Shown here: one piece after another, positions 25,887 through 35,903 of the stretch | Position numbering within the stretch: position 1 is the first letter of the stretch | Layout: each line of letters opens with the position of its first letter | Source of the DNA: Thermoflexus hugenholtzii JAD2 | GTDB lineage: Bacteria > Chloroflexota > Chloroflexia > Chloroflexales > Roseiflexaceae | Assembly (NCBI GenBank): GCA_945881915.1 | Contig: CAMCVW010000003.1 | Span: 1 to 64,000, forward strand | Reading direction: 5' to 3' | DNA: 64,000 bases | Translations under genes and position numbers: made by a program | Notes under the pieces: generated by a model | Seen by the model: the letters and a program-made list of their open reading frames with translations, nothing else | Told to the model about the DNA's origin: nothing | The model's database searches: none

Positions 25887-27504
25887 TGTCTGAATCCTTT
25901 GTCAAATCGATGAGCATGTCTTGGATGGGCTGTGTTTCGCCGGTAATCTTGGCGACAGCGAGTGGTAACGAGAAAGAAAATCGTGAACCATGATTGACGC
26001 GACTTTCGACCCATATTTGGCCGTGTTGGGCTTCGATGATGGCTTTGGCGAGGTACAGACCGAGTCCGAATCCTTGCTGTTCACGACGTAAGCGGTTATC
26101 GACGCGATAGAATCGTTCGAAAATACGATTTTGGTCCTCGGGTGCAACGCCAATTCCGTGGTCCGATACCGTGATAATCGCCATTCCCGAGTCGTTCCTC
26201 GCGGTGATTCGCACGGGTCCACCGTTTGGACTGTATTTCATTGCGTTGGTGATGAGGTTTTCAAAAACCAGGCGGGTACGACTCCGATCCGCATAGACAG
26301 GTGAAAAATCGGGCGTGACGCGGACATCAAAATTGATTCCATGTGCTGTTGCGTGGTGTTCGAAGCGTGCACATGTCTGTTCGATAAGCGCATAGAGCGA
26401 CCATGTCGTTAATTCCATAGGCAATGCGTTGAGTTGCACCCGTGACACATCGAGCAGCGAATTGATTTCGTCGGTAAGTCGATCTGACTCTTCAATGATG
26501 ACTCTGAGGCTCTCTTGGATCTGGTCGGGATTCCAGGTTACGTCGGTGCGGGCAAGCATTTCGGCATACCCACGGATGATGCTGACCGGCGTTTTGAGCT
26601 CATGAGAAACGACCGAAATAAACGTGTTCTGTGTTTCAGATTCCAGACGCTGTTGGGTGATATCACGAACATTGACGAATGCGCCCAAGAAATAGTTGCT
26701 TGCATCGCGTTGAATCGTGTAGCTACTCTGAATGTAGCGACGGCGACCGTCGCGTGACGTGATCCAGCCTTCTGCTTTGGCGGTTGAGCCAATATGCGCC
26801 CGTTGCAATGGGCAGTCGACACGACACAGGTTGTCGCCGGATGATGTTTCGACGCCGACGACTTCCGCACATGGTCGGCCGAATGCTTCGCTGCGGTCCC
26901 ACCCAGTCAAGTGTTCCATCGCACGATTAAATGCACTGATCCGCCAGCGGCCATCGAGGATCATGACACCATCAATGCTCTGTTCGACGATTGTTGCGAG
27001 GTGTTGTTTTTCACGCACGAGGGTCTGGAACAAACGCGCATTGGTGACAGCGATTGCAGCTTGGTCTGCAAATGCGCTGAGAATGTGTTGGTCGTCACTA
27101 CTAAAAGCGACGTTCACCGCCGAGCGAAAAACCAAAATGTACCCCACATTGGTGTGCAGGTAATGGAGTGCAAGCGCCGTGACATGCCGTACGGGAATGT
27201 CGATAATCAGCCGCAGGTCTTGTAAGTCGTTTTCTGTAGCACCGTAGCCTGAAATTTGGAATCGGGAAACAAACGGCTCCAACGCATGCCAGTGGATTGC
27301 AGGAATATGTGCTGCTGCATGGATATGCAGAATACCTGACTCGTCGCGCAAAGCGATGACTCCCGCATTCCCGGCTGATAATTCGACGGCAGCGTCGATA
27401 ACAAACGCGAGTAACGTCGTTATATCGAGTTGGGCAGTCATTGCACTGCTGATTTGCAAGAGTGTTTCGTGGTGGCGCAGCCGACCTGTATCGCGGTCTG
27501 ACAT
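25867..27504 (-). CDS. Soluble sensor histidine kinase with GAF and PAS domains
   Basis: A 545-residue kinase with no clear membrane segment. A GAF domain (about 15-160) is followed by a PAS domain (about 175-295) that contains several cysteines (LCRVDCPLQ). HisKA follows with VSHELKTPVSI and its phospho-acceptor His, then HATPase_c with N box ENLITNAMKYSP and G1 DHGIGVAP. The start at 27504 has GAGGGAG upstream. Cytosolic GAF/PAS input suggests sensing of a small molecule or redox state. The operon partner is the adjacent response regulator; a thioredoxin gene follows. Confidence 0.9.
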   Translation of the reverse strand: MSDRDTGRLRHHETLLQISSAMTAQLDITTLLAFVIDAAVELSAGNAGVIALRDESGILHIHAAAHIPAIHWHALEPFVSRFQISGYGATENDLQDLRLIIDIPVRHVTALALHYLHTNVGYILVFRSAVNVAFSSDDQHILSAFADQAAIAVTNARLFQTLVREKQHLATIVEQSIDGVMILDGRWRISAFNRAMEHLTGWDRSEAFGRPCAEVVGVETSSGDNLCRVDCPLQRAHIGSTAKAEGWITSRDGRRRYIQSSYTIQRDASNYFLGAFVNVRDITQQRLESETQNTFISVVSHELKTPVSIIRGYAEMLARTDVTWNPDQIQESLRVIIEESDRLTDEINSLLDVSRVQLNALPMELTTWSLYALIEQTCARFEHHATAHGINFDVRVTPDFSPVYADRSRTRLVFENLITNAMKYSPNGGPVRITARNDSGMAIITVSDHGIGVAPEDQNRIFERFYRVDNRLRREQQGFGLGLYLAKAIIEAQHGQIWVESRVNHGSRFSFSLPLAVAKITGETQPIQDMLIDLTKDSDNDGAPR

Positions 27505-27558
27505 GTAATCTCCCTCAACCCACAACCCAAACAAACCTGATAACAATTTACAACTTAT

Positions 27559-27588
27559 TTGCGCATGTAATTGCTGATATTGTACAAT
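27559..27588 (+). promoter_or_regulatory. Candidate sigma-70-type promoter for the HTH-purH-hisIE genes
   Basis: TTGCGC (27559-27564) and TACAAT (27583-27588) are separated by 18 bases. The -10 hexamer lies within a palindrome ATTGTACAAT (27579-27588). The start codon of the small HTH gene follows about 50 bases downstream. Confidence 0.5.
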
Positions 27589-27637
27589 AAATCATCGAAC
27601 ACGTTCTGCCCGCACGCAACAGGGTATGGAGTCCTCT

Positions 27638-27946
27638 ATGCAAAATGTCGAACAGAACCGCCGGGCAAAAAAGCTCATCGAAGAGCTTGATTTGACCCCC
27701 GAAGAAATCATGCAAATCGTCGCTACTGCACGCGTCCATTTGGCAACGTTCGATCCAGAATACCGCACCAATGTGACGCAAATTGCCACTGGACTCAACA
27801 AAAGTCGACCAACGATCTATGGCTGGGCGGACAAATCGCTTGAGGCACTCGTCACAGCGCTCCGGATGATCCGCACTGGGCGGCCCCCCAAAGTACAGAT
27901 GGCTGTGCCAACTCGCCGCAAACGCGGGAATGCAAAGGAATCCTGA
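27638..27946 (+). CDS. Small helix-turn-helix protein coupled to purH
   Basis: A 102-residue protein, family not recognised. Residues about 43-75 look like a helix-turn-helix (TNVTQIATGLNKSRPTIYGW), followed by a basic tail (TRRKRGNAKES). The ATG at 27638 has GGAG six bases upstream; an in-frame ATG at 27626 would add four residues. Its TGA overlaps the purH ATG as TGATG, so translation of the two is coupled. A local regulator of purine or histidine genes is a reasonable guess, but unproven. Confidence 0.65.
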   Translation: MQNVEQNRRAKKLIEELDLTPEEIMQIVATARVHLATFDPEYRTNVTQIATGLNKSRPTIYGWADKSLEALVTALRMIRTGRPPKVQMAVPTRRKRGNAKES

Positions 27947-29466
27947 TGCGTGCACTGCTGAGTGTTTCTGATAAACATGGAATTGTCGAATTCGCACGTG
28001 GCTTAGTTGCACTCGGCGTTGAACTGTTTTCGACCGGCAATACGAAAGCGGCAATCGCGGCTGCTGGCATACCGGTCAAAAGTGTCAGTGATATCACAAA
28101 TTTCCCCGAGATTCTCGATGGAAGGGTCAAAACACTCCACCCAGCGATTCACGGTGCAATCCTGGCGCGTCGTGATGTACCCGCCCATATGCAGACATTA
28201 GGTGATCTAGGAATGATTCCAATCGACATTGTGGTAGTGAATTTATATCCATTTGCAGCCACAATAGCCAAATCTGGGGCAACAGATGCAGAAGCAATCG
28301 AGCAAATCGATATAGGTGGCCCGGCGATGATTCGTGCCAGTGCAAAAAATCATGCAGCGGTCTTACCGGTCGTGTCGCCGGAGGATTACCCTGCAGTACG
28401 AGAAGCGCTCGAGCAGAATGCAGTTACTCCTGCTTTTCGACGACAGTTAGCAGCAAAAGCATATGCACATACTGCCCAATACGATGCAACAATTGCCGCA
28501 TATCTGAGCCGTGATGAAGTTTTCCCTGCGGTTCTCGTCGCCAGTGCTCCTTTGGCACGCACACTCCGATATGGCGAAAATCCCCATCAACTCGGGGCAC
28601 TCTATGGTACGTTTGATTCCCAGTTCCAAGTCCTCCACGGCAAAGAGTTGTCATACATCAACATTCTTGACATCTGTGCTGTCCAAGAACTCATTGAAGA
28701 ATTCCCTCCAGAAGACGGGGTAGCGCTCGCAATTGTCAAGCATACAAACCCTTGTGGCGTCGCAGTGGCTCCGACGGGAGTCGAAGCCTGGCACAAGGCA
28801 TTTGCGACGGACCGCGAAGCACCGTTTGGCGGGGTAATTGCAGTGAATGCCCTGGTTGATGTTGCTTTGGCACAGGCTATTGACGAAATATTCTCCGAGA
28901 TAATCATAGCGCCGGACTTCGCCCCTGAGGCACTCGCGTTATTGATGCAGAAAAAACAACGCCGTCTTGTTCGCTCGAGTGGGTCTGTTGCTGCAGATCA
29001 GGGTTTGGTCATGCACAGTATCCCCGGCGGGCTGCTGGTCCAACAACCAGACCGTGAGAGCCCACGAGGGGAATCGTGGACTTGCGTGACAAAACGCCAG
29101 CCGACCGACCAAGAACTCCTCGCACTGCAGTTCGCCTGGAGAGTCGCAAAACATGTCAAGTCAAATGCCATCGTCTATACCGCGACCGATCGTACGTTGG
29201 GGGTTGGTGCGGGTCAAATGAGCCGGGTAGATAGTGCCCGCGTCGCAGTTGAAAAGGCTCAGCGCGCAGGACTCTCGCTCAAAGGTTCGGTCCTGGCAAG
29301 CGATGCCTTCTTCCCGTTCCCTGACGGAATCGAAACCGCAGCTCTCGCAGGTGTGACGGCTATTGTGCAACCTGGTGGGTCGGTACGCGATGAAGACGTC
29401 ATCGCTGCAGCAGATCGCCTCGGTATCGCGATGATTTGCACCGGCCGACGACACTTTCGTCACTGA
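27946..29466 (+). CDS. purH: Bifunctional AICAR formyltransferase / IMP cyclohydrolase
   Basis: A 506-residue enzyme of normal length for PurH. The N-terminal IMP cyclohydrolase domain has [11 protein letters not shown] and DGRVKTLHP and INIGGP-like [15 protein letters not shown]. The C-terminal transformylase has the catalytic KHTNPCG and [11 protein letters not shown]. It carries out the last two steps of purine synthesis, AICAR to IMP. It is translationally coupled to the small HTH gene and followed after 43 bases by hisIE; AICAR is also the by-product of histidine synthesis, which gives this pairing metabolic sense. Confidence 0.96.
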   Translation: MRALLSVSDKHGIVEFARGLVALGVELFSTGNTKAAIAAAGIPVKSVSDITNFPEILDGRVKTLHPAIHGAILARRDVPAHMQTLGDLGMIPIDIVVVNLYPFAATIAKSGATDAEAIEQIDIGGPAMIRASAKNHAAVLPVVSPEDYPAVREALEQNAVTPAFRRQLAAKAYAHTAQYDATIAAYLSRDEVFPAVLVASAPLARTLRYGENPHQLGALYGTFDSQFQVLHGKELSYINILDICAVQELIEEFPPEDGVALAIVKHTNPCGVAVAPTGVEAWHKAFATDREAPFGGVIAVNALVDVALAQAIDEIFSEIIIAPDFAPEALALLMQKKQRRLVRSSGSVAADQGLVMHSIPGGLLVQQPDRESPRGESWTCVTKRQPTDQELLALQFAWRVAKHVKSNAIVYTATDRTLGVGAGQMSRVDSARVAVEKAQRAGLSLKGSVLASDAFFPFPDGIETAALAGVTAIVQPGGSVRDEDVIAAADRLGIAMICTGRRHFRH

Positions 29467-29509
29467 AATCAGCTCGATGCCTCTGAAAAGGGATCACAAA
29501 GGGAGCCCC

Positions 29510-30124
29510 ATGAAGTACGACGAGAATGGCTTGGTACCGGCAATTGTCCAGCACGCAAACACAGGTGAGGTGTTGATGTTGGGCTACATGAATGCAGCTG
29601 CACTCGCTGCGACTGTTGCGACGCAACGGGTGACGTTCTATAGTCGCAGTCGGCAGCAATTATGGATAAAAGGGGAAACATCGGGCAATACGTTGACGTT
29701 GCAACAAATACGTCTCGATTGTGATGGTGACGCACTCTTGGTGTTAGCGATTCCTGCTGGTCCGATTTGTCACACCGGTTCTCCGACTTGTTTTGCTTGG
29801 AATATCGACGGCACACAGAATACTGAACGCGTTCCCGCCGTCACGATGATCGGCCGTTTATCGGAGTTGGTTGTGAGTCGCAAAACGCTGATGCCGGAAG
29901 GATCGTATACGACAAAGTTATTCACTGGCGGCGTAGATCGTATCGGCAAGAAAATTGGTGAAGAGGCTGCAGAAATGATTATTGCTGCAAAAAATAACTC
30001 CACACCGGAGTTGATGTGGGAGACAGCAGATTTCTTTTATCATGCACTCGTACTCCTCGCCAACCAGGGAGTGACACTTGACATGATTATGACTGAATTA
30101 GCTGGGCGTCACAAAGAAGCGTAG
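29510..30124 (+). CDS. hisI: Bifunctional phosphoribosyl-AMP cyclohydrolase / phosphoribosyl-ATP pyrophosphatase
   Basis: A 204-residue HisIE fusion. The HisI half has MLGYMN, TFYSRSRQQLW and zinc cysteines in DCDGD and CHTGSPTCF. The HisE half, from about residue 110, has GSYTTKLF and KKIGEEAAEMIIAAK, then the ETADFFYHALVLLA helix. It performs steps 2 and 3 of histidine biosynthesis. AAGGGAG lies upstream of the ATG at 29510. Confidence 0.95.
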   Translation: MKYDENGLVPAIVQHANTGEVLMLGYMNAAALAATVATQRVTFYSRSRQQLWIKGETSGNTLTLQQIRLDCDGDALLVLAIPAGPICHTGSPTCFAWNIDGTQNTERVPAVTMIGRLSELVVSRKTLMPEGSYTTKLFTGGVDRIGKKIGEEAAEMIIAAKNNSTPELMWETADFFYHALVLLANQGVTLDMIMTELAGRHKEA

Positions 30125-30126
30125 GA

Positions 30127-30438
30127 CTATTTCCGGAGCTTTCGCAGGACGAATAAAAAGGCCACCACCAGTACACATTCCAGAAGGGTGCCGCGCTCGA
30201 ATCGCGCACCGTACATCGGCTGGAATGTGTCTATCCATGCAAGTGGCCACACCAATATGTCGGTCAACCACAAAATAGTCATGACTCCCAGGTTGTCTGG
30301 CCTCGCAGCAAACAATTGCAATACCATCCTGCTCAACAGAATAGCTCCTGTGAAGGCAAAAATCGCTGTCAATACGTTAATTGCGCGCGCGTTCAATACG
30401 TGCTCCCAGAGATTGCAATCGTTGGTCAATCGCTTCAT
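30127..30438 (-). CDS. YggT-family small membrane protein
   Basis: A protein of about 103 residues with two hydrophobic helices flanking a [13 protein letters not shown] loop and a [13 protein letters not shown] segment, which matches the YggT pattern (R.ll.lf...p.np....l..lTdpll.P). It ends in a basic FVLRKLRK. The ATG at 30438 overlaps the end of murA by 62 bases; a later TTG start within this region is possible. It is the last gene of the M16C-murA operon. Members are linked to division-site or osmotic functions in some bacteria. Confidence 0.7.
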   Translation of the reverse strand: MKRLTNDCNLWEHVLNARAINVLTAIFAFTGAILLSRMVLQLFAARPDNLGVMTILWLTDILVWPLAWIDTFQPMYGARFERGTLLECVLVVAFLFVLRKLRK

Positions 30439-31666
30439 AACCGCGGTCAATTTGGGCAATGTTGAAGATAACGCTCTTGCCGCGTGCACACAGTGATGCG
30501 ATCAACAGTGCCATTCCTGCACGAATATCAGGACTCGGTAATCCTTCTGGTTCTCCGAACAGTTTCGACGCTCCGACCACTACCGCCCGATGTGGATCAC
30601 ACAAAACGATTCGTGCGCCCATGCCAATCAACCTGTCGACAAAGAACAGCCGACTTTCGAATAGTTTTTCGTGGATGAGTACTGTACCACTCGCCTGTGT
30701 TGCGATGACTACCGCGATGGAAATCAAATCGGCAGGAAACCCCGGCCATGGCATCGATTCGATTTTTGGAATCGCATTGTGTGTATCTTCTTGGACGCGG
30801 AGCTCTTGATCGCCAGGCACGATAATATCTTCGCCTTCTTCGCGGAAGTGGACGCCAAGCCGGGCCATCGTCAGGCGTGTCATCCGATGTTCCCGTGGGC
30901 GTGCACCAGCTATCCGGATTTCGCTGCCGGTGACAGCAGCGAGTCCAATAAAAGACCCTACCTCCATGTAGTCTGGCCCGATTTCGTATGTTGTCCCATG
31001 GAGTGACGTTACACCATCAATAAACAACATATTGGTACCAATGCCCGTTATTTTGGCACCCATGCTATTCAAACAGTGACACAAATCTTGGATGTGTGGT
31101 TCGGAGGCTGCATTTGCTATGCTCGTTGCCCCTTCGGCCAAAACTGCAGCCAATATTGCTTGTTCCGTGCCGGTGACGCTCATTTCATCCAAGAAGATAT
31201 CTGTGCCATGCAGATGATGGCAGGTGAGTACGTATTCCGTCGGCGTTACTTCAATCTGCGCACCGAGTGCGCGCAATGCTTGAAAATGGGTGTCCAGCCT
31301 GCGACGGCCAATAGCATCGCCGCCCGGTCGAGGAAGTCGAACGTGACCTCTGCGGGCGAGTAATGGGCCAGCGAGCAAGATTGATGTGCGTATCCGCCGG
31401 GCAAGTGCTGCATCCGGCTCGGTAGAGAGTAATTCGGCGGTGTGAAAACGCCAAGCATGGTCGCCTTCTGCGGTGATGTGTACGCCAAGCCCACTTAACA
31501 ACGCACGTTTTGTGACTACATCGCCGATTTCTGGCATATTCTGCAAAATGACCGGTTCGTTTGTCAGCAATGTCGCGGCCAAAAGCGGGAGGGCGGCATT
31601 TTTATTGCCGGCTGGCCGTATGGTTCCGCTGAGGCGGTGGCCGCCTTCGATGATGAAGCGATCCAT
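30377..31666 (-). CDS. murA: UDP-N-acetylglucosamine 1-carboxyvinyltransferase with Asp in place of the catalytic Cys
   Basis: A 429-residue MurA, the first committed step of peptidoglycan synthesis. Signatures include [15 protein letters not shown] near the N-terminus and the active-site loop [15 protein letters not shown]. The residue that is Cys115 in E. coli is Asp117 here. Asp at this place is known in mycobacteria and Chlamydia and makes the enzyme insensitive to fosfomycin. It starts 12 bases after the M16C peptidase gene. Presence of MurA implies a peptidoglycan wall. Confidence 0.95.
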   Translation of the reverse strand: MDRFIIEGGHRLSGTIRPAGNKNAALPLLAATLLTNEPVILQNMPEIGDVVTKRALLSGLGVHITAEGDHAWRFHTAELLSTEPDAALARRIRTSILLAGPLLARRGHVRLPRPGGDAIGRRRLDTHFQALRALGAQIEVTPTEYVLTCHHLHGTDIFLDEMSVTGTEQAILAAVLAEGATSIANAASEPHIQDLCHCLNSMGAKITGIGTNMLFIDGVTSLHGTTYEIGPDYMEVGSFIGLAAVTGSEIRIAGARPREHRMTRLTMARLGVHFREEGEDIIVPGDQELRVQEDTHNAIPKIESMPWPGFPADLISIAVVIATQASGTVLIHEKLFESRLFFVDRLIGMGARIVLCDPHRAVVVGASKLFGEPEGLPSPDIRAGMALLIASLCARGKSVIFNIAQIDRGYEAIDQRLQSLGARIERARN

Positions 31667-31678
31667 GAATACTCCTGC

Positions 31679-34573
31679 CTACAACATCGTGGTGATATCG
31701 GCGAAAAAACCTGGGGTGTGCGTCTGTTGTTGCTGGATCGCAGTTTCACCGCCCAAAACAACCGTTCTCCAGTGAGTACTCATTGCTTCAAGCGCTGCGC
31801 CGTAGCGAGCGAAGTGGTGATTTTCGACTGCTAATGCTTGTTCACGCACGGATTGCCGATAGGTATCATCGTCACCCGATATGAGCCGGGCCATTGCCCC
31901 AAAGCCACGAGCATCCGGCAACTGGTGCCCATCAAAGTCGCCTGCGGCACCTATGATTGCTTGCAACAGGGCATCATCATCCAGATTCACCGTCTGCAAC
32001 CATGCACCGGCAGCGCGATAGGTGTCGAGCGTTTTCTGCAGATTCGGGTCACGATACGACAACATAGTCAGCAAGCCAGTGCGAATGTCCAACACGCTGA
32101 ATGCACCGTAGGCGCCACCCTTTTCGCGGATTGCTTCGTGCAAAAATGTACGACTTAAATGGCGATTCACAACGATGTCGGCACCATCACAGGTATAGCC
32201 AACTGTTGCCAGAGCGCCACCGACACCCACATAATTCACCTGTGCAGGAACTTGAAGGGCCTCTGTGTGTGCATATAGTGCAGTGTCCCAGTCGCAAGTT
32301 TGTTTGGACCCGCTCGGAATAGTTTGCACAACGGTGTCGATCTGAGACAGAACTTGCTGGCCGAGCTCTTCGTTCACGGTCGTGTGCACACGCAATGCAT
32401 TTCGGTGAAAAACCAATCTGTGGAGCTCGACTAAGCGGGCGTGGATTTCGGCCCATGCATCGTCGCCTCGCTTCGCCAAATCGCGGATGAACGCGACGTA
32501 TGTAGCGCCCCCGGTTAACTCAGCATAGGTGTGATTCGGGCTAAAAGACGCGCGCAGTCTTGTATTTACATAACTATGACCAGACGGAAGAATACCAGCC
32601 TCACGACCTGCTTTGTCTTCTCGCACCATCTGCATGATGCGTTCTCTATTGTGCAAATGTGGTGTCGAGACGATATCACGCATGAGTTCAAGCAGAACGG
32701 GTACATTCTGCGCAGTCGCTTTCCCACGCACATAGACATTCCCATACGGTTGACGCGTGACGCGGTGTGTTCCTACGGAAGCAGACATTCCGATGCCGCC
32801 CGTATATGTTCCAATTCGTTGTGACAACTTCGTCATGTCATACGCGCCTGCGCCGACGTCCGTGAGTGCACGCGTAAGGAGTGGCATAAAGGGGATGAGT
32901 CGTGCAGGTATTTGCATCATGTCGAATCCGAAGTCGATGTAGGCAATTCCGCTGGTGAATAAAGGAGCGTGTGTCACCGGAACTGCTTGTAATGCGTGAA
33001 TGTCGAGGGGAGTTTTCTTGACTTCGGGCTCAATGTCAGCACGTGTGAGTCGCGGTACGGTGGCCAATGCTTCCGGAGCGTCTGGAGTTTCTTGCCAATG
33101 TGCCAGGCGTTCAGCGTCGGTCTGGATGAGCGTGCGTTGTTCAGCCGTGAGGGTGCGCTCGGCAAGTGCGAGTTCGGCAGCTTCTGCGGCATCGAGGCGG
33201 TCATTGAGTGCAGCGTCTGGCGCGATGATGAGTGTCAATTGATGTGGGTTGTCGAGGATCATTCGGCGCAGAATCTCTGCAGGGCGCTTCGGGTCTTGCA
33301 AGCGAGAGCGCACTTCGGCGAGTGGTTTTTCAAAGCGCATAGCGGGGAAAATGCTTTGACCATAGAGCCATGGTTCTGTGAGGCTCAGCATCAGAGACAA
33401 CCCGCGTGGGAACCCACCCGTATTGTTTTCACGGGCACGAAACTCGAATGTGTTGAGCGATGCAGCGAGTTGCTCTGATTCGATGCCCTGCTGACAGACT
33501 GTTTCGATGGCACTCAGCACCAACGGCACAACTTTATCAACGTTCTCGGGAGCGACACCCTTGAGTCCCAATGCAAAGTAGGCTTGTAACCCACCGCCAA
33601 ACCCGCCGCCCGAGATGTTGTCACCCAGCCCGCTATCAAGCAGTATCTTGCGCAGGGGCGACGCGGCATCAGCGAGGATGGCATCGTCGATAATCATGAT
33701 TTCGAGCTCGTCGATGGGACTCAATTCTTCGTGTGTAAGCCACGCAAGGGTGACGTGATGACGTTGTTCATCGGCAGTCGCCGGGTATGGGTAGGTAGCA
33801 GTCCGTGATGCATTCCAGAGCGGTTGTTTTTGGAGCGCAGGTGGAGCAGATTGCTGAGAAAAAGTACGCAGAAATGGTTCGAGCGTGTCGAGGCGTTCTG
33901 CTTCCCCATCATCGCCGTACCAGAACAATAGGGCATTGCTCGGGTGATAAAAACGACGATGGAATTCGACGAATTCTACGTAGCTGAGTGAAGGAATGGT
34001 GCGCGGATCGCCGCCTGAATCATGGGCGTAGATAGTGTCCGGCATTAATTCCTTCATGAGTGCCCGACCCGAAATTCTGTCTGCTGTGGCTGAAGCGCCT
34101 TTCATTTCGTTATAGACAATGCCTTTGTATGTTAACGACCCTTTATCATCGAATGCATAGCGCCAACCTTCCTGACGGAGGGTGTCTTCGGTAATCAACG
34201 GATGAAAAACTGCATCCATGTACACCGACACGAGGTTATACAGATCTTTCAAATTGGTGCTTGCAACCGGGTATACCGTTTTGTCGGGATACGTCATCGC
34301 ATTGAGGAAGGTGTTCACTGATCCTTTGAGCAGTTCGTTGAATGGACTTTTGACGGGGTAACGCTGTGAACCACACAGAACCGAGTGCTCCAAAATATGG
34401 GCAACGCCGTTAGAATTGGCAGGCATCGTCCGCAGAGCAACCCCAAAACTTTTGTTTTCGTCATCATTACTGACTGACACCAATGTCGCGCCCGAAGGAT
34501 GACTGTACAGACGTACCTGGGCATTGATGTCCGAGATATATTCGTCGTGATAAAGTGAAAATTGATGTGACAT
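31679..34573 (-). CDS. M16C-family zinc peptidase (presequence protease / Cym1-like)
   Basis: A 964-residue peptidase with the inverted zinc motif HILEH near residues 58-62 and the downstream conserved NTFLNAMTYPDKTVYPVAST, which is typical of PreP/M16C enzymes. The central M16C-associated domain follows, then inactive M16-like repeats. The length matches single-chain PreP enzymes of about 970 residues. It is expected to degrade short unstructured peptides in the cytosol or periplasm; no signal peptide is seen, so cytosolic. It heads an operon with murA and the YggT-like gene. Confidence 0.92.
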   Translation of the reverse strand: MSHQFSLYHDEYISDINAQVRLYSHPSGATLVSVSNDDENKSFGVALRTMPANSNGVAHILEHSVLCGSQRYPVKSPFNELLKGSVNTFLNAMTYPDKTVYPVASTNLKDLYNLVSVYMDAVFHPLITEDTLRQEGWRYAFDDKGSLTYKGIVYNEMKGASATADRISGRALMKELMPDTIYAHDSGGDPRTIPSLSYVEFVEFHRRFYHPSNALLFWYGDDGEAERLDTLEPFLRTFSQQSAPPALQKQPLWNASRTATYPYPATADEQRHHVTLAWLTHEELSPIDELEIMIIDDAILADAASPLRKILLDSGLGDNISGGGFGGGLQAYFALGLKGVAPENVDKVVPLVLSAIETVCQQGIESEQLAASLNTFEFRARENNTGGFPRGLSLMLSLTEPWLYGQSIFPAMRFEKPLAEVRSRLQDPKRPAEILRRMILDNPHQLTLIIAPDAALNDRLDAAEAAELALAERTLTAEQRTLIQTDAERLAHWQETPDAPEALATVPRLTRADIEPEVKKTPLDIHALQAVPVTHAPLFTSGIAYIDFGFDMMQIPARLIPFMPLLTRALTDVGAGAYDMTKLSQRIGTYTGGIGMSASVGTHRVTRQPYGNVYVRGKATAQNVPVLLELMRDIVSTPHLHNRERIMQMVREDKAGREAGILPSGHSYVNTRLRASFSPNHTYAELTGGATYVAFIRDLAKRGDDAWAEIHARLVELHRLVFHRNALRVHTTVNEELGQQVLSQIDTVVQTIPSGSKQTCDWDTALYAHTEALQVPAQVNYVGVGGALATVGYTCDGADIVVNRHLSRTFLHEAIREKGGAYGAFSVLDIRTGLLTMLSYRDPNLQKTLDTYRAAGAWLQTVNLDDDALLQAIIGAAGDFDGHQLPDARGFGAMARLISGDDDTYRQSVREQALAVENHHFARYGAALEAMSTHWRTVVLGGETAIQQQQTHTPGFFADITTML

Positions 34574-34662
34574 AATTAGTGTGCTCCGGTGTAGACATAT
34601 GTGTAATCATACCATGCAGATATCGGGTATACTTGCGACGAACCATTGTCATGGAGAGTGAT

Positions 34663-35844
34663 ATGAACAAAAAATCCATTCGTGATGTCCAATGGCAGGG
34701 GAAGCGTGCGGTAGTAAGGGTGGACTTTAATGTCCCCATCGACAATGGTGTCATCGGCGACGACACACGTATCCGGTCAGCAGTGCCGACCATCAAATAT
34801 CTATTGGATCATGGAGCATCGGTAGTCCTGATGTCGCATTTGGGACGACCCAAGAATACCGTCGTCGAAAGCCTCCGTCTGAAACCGATTGCGGCGCATT
34901 TGGCCGGGTTACTCCAGGTGGAAGTGACAGCTTTACCAGATGTAGCGGGTCAGAATGCGCTGGATTCTGCTAAGGCGCTCAGACCTGGCGGGATTTTGAT
35001 GCTCGAAAACACACGCTTCGATGCACGTGAAGAAGCCAATGATGAATCACTCGCCAAAGAATACGCAGGATTGGGTGATGTCTATGTGAATGATGCATTC
35101 GGAGCAGCTCACCGTGCGCATGCTTCTACTGCCGGAATTGCAGCATTTTTGCCCGCAGTCGCAGGCCTTTTGATGGAACGCGAGCTCGAAGCCTTGGCTG
35201 GGACGCTCGCCAATCCGTCCCGTCCGTTTATCACCATCATTGGTGGCGCAAAGATAAGCGACAAAATTGGGGTCATCGAAAATCTCCTCACCAAAGTCGA
35301 TGCGTTGCTCATTGGAGGCGGGATGGCCAATACCTTTTTGTTGGCGCAAGGCTACCCAATGGGTGATTCGCTCGTAGAACTGACCAGTATCGAGCTTGCC
35401 AAGCGAATGATTGCGCTTGCTGCCAAGAGTGGCGCATCATTATTGCTGCCCACCGATGCTGTGGTTGCTGACGCTTTTTCGCCTACTGCTCAGACAAAAA
35501 TCGTAGCAGTCACCGATGTACAACCAGGCTGGCGCATTCTGGATATTGGACCTGCGACCCGGGCGGCATATGCGAAACAAATAGCTTCGGCCAAAACAGT
35601 AATCTGGAACGGTCCAATGGGTGTATTTGAAATGCCGGCATTCGCCGAAGGCACCCGTGCCGTCGCACAGGCGCTTGCAGACAGCAGTGCGAATTCCATT
35701 GTCGGTGGTGGTGATTCTGTTGCTGCAATCGAACAAATGGGTTTGGCTGACAAGGTCAGTCATATTTCGACCGGTGGGGTCGCGTCCCTCGAGCTGCTCG
35801 AAGGTCGCGTTTTGCCGGGAGTTGCTGCTCTCAACGACCGTTGA
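34663..35844 (+). CDS. pgk: Phosphoglycerate kinase
   Basis: A 393-residue glycolytic kinase. Visible motifs are [42 protein letters not shown] and [13 protein letters not shown]. It interconverts 1,3-bisphosphoglycerate and 3-phosphoglycerate with ADP/ATP. The ATG at 34663 is preceded by GGAGAGTGAT. A TATACT at 34627-34632 may be its -10. It is not next to gap or tpi in this window. Confidence 0.97.
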   Translation: MNKKSIRDVQWQGKRAVVRVDFNVPIDNGVIGDDTRIRSAVPTIKYLLDHGASVVLMSHLGRPKNTVVESLRLKPIAAHLAGLLQVEVTALPDVAGQNALDSAKALRPGGILMLENTRFDAREEANDESLAKEYAGLGDVYVNDAFGAAHRAHASTAGIAAFLPAVAGLLMERELEALAGTLANPSRPFITIIGGAKISDKIGVIENLLTKVDALLIGGGMANTFLLAQGYPMGDSLVELTSIELAKRMIALAAKSGASLLLPTDAVVADAFSPTAQTKIVAVTDVQPGWRILDIGPATRAAYAKQIASAKTVIWNGPMGVFEMPAFAEGTRAVAQALADSSANSIVGGGDSVAAIEQMGLADKVSHISTGGVASLELLEGRVLPGVAALNDR

Positions 35845-35851
35845 GATATGC

Positions 35852-35887
35852 CGAAGCCCCAGCGTTCTATGGAACGCGGGGGCTTCG
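35852..35887. terminator. Bidirectional terminator between pgk and sucB
   Basis: CGAAGCCCCAGCGTTC (35852-35867) pairs with GAACGCGGGGGCTTCG (35872-35887), a 16-base stem with one A-G mismatch and a TATG tetraloop. It lies between convergent pgk and sucB. Confidence 0.75.
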
Positions 35888-35903
35888 CTGTGTCGTGATT
35901 AAC

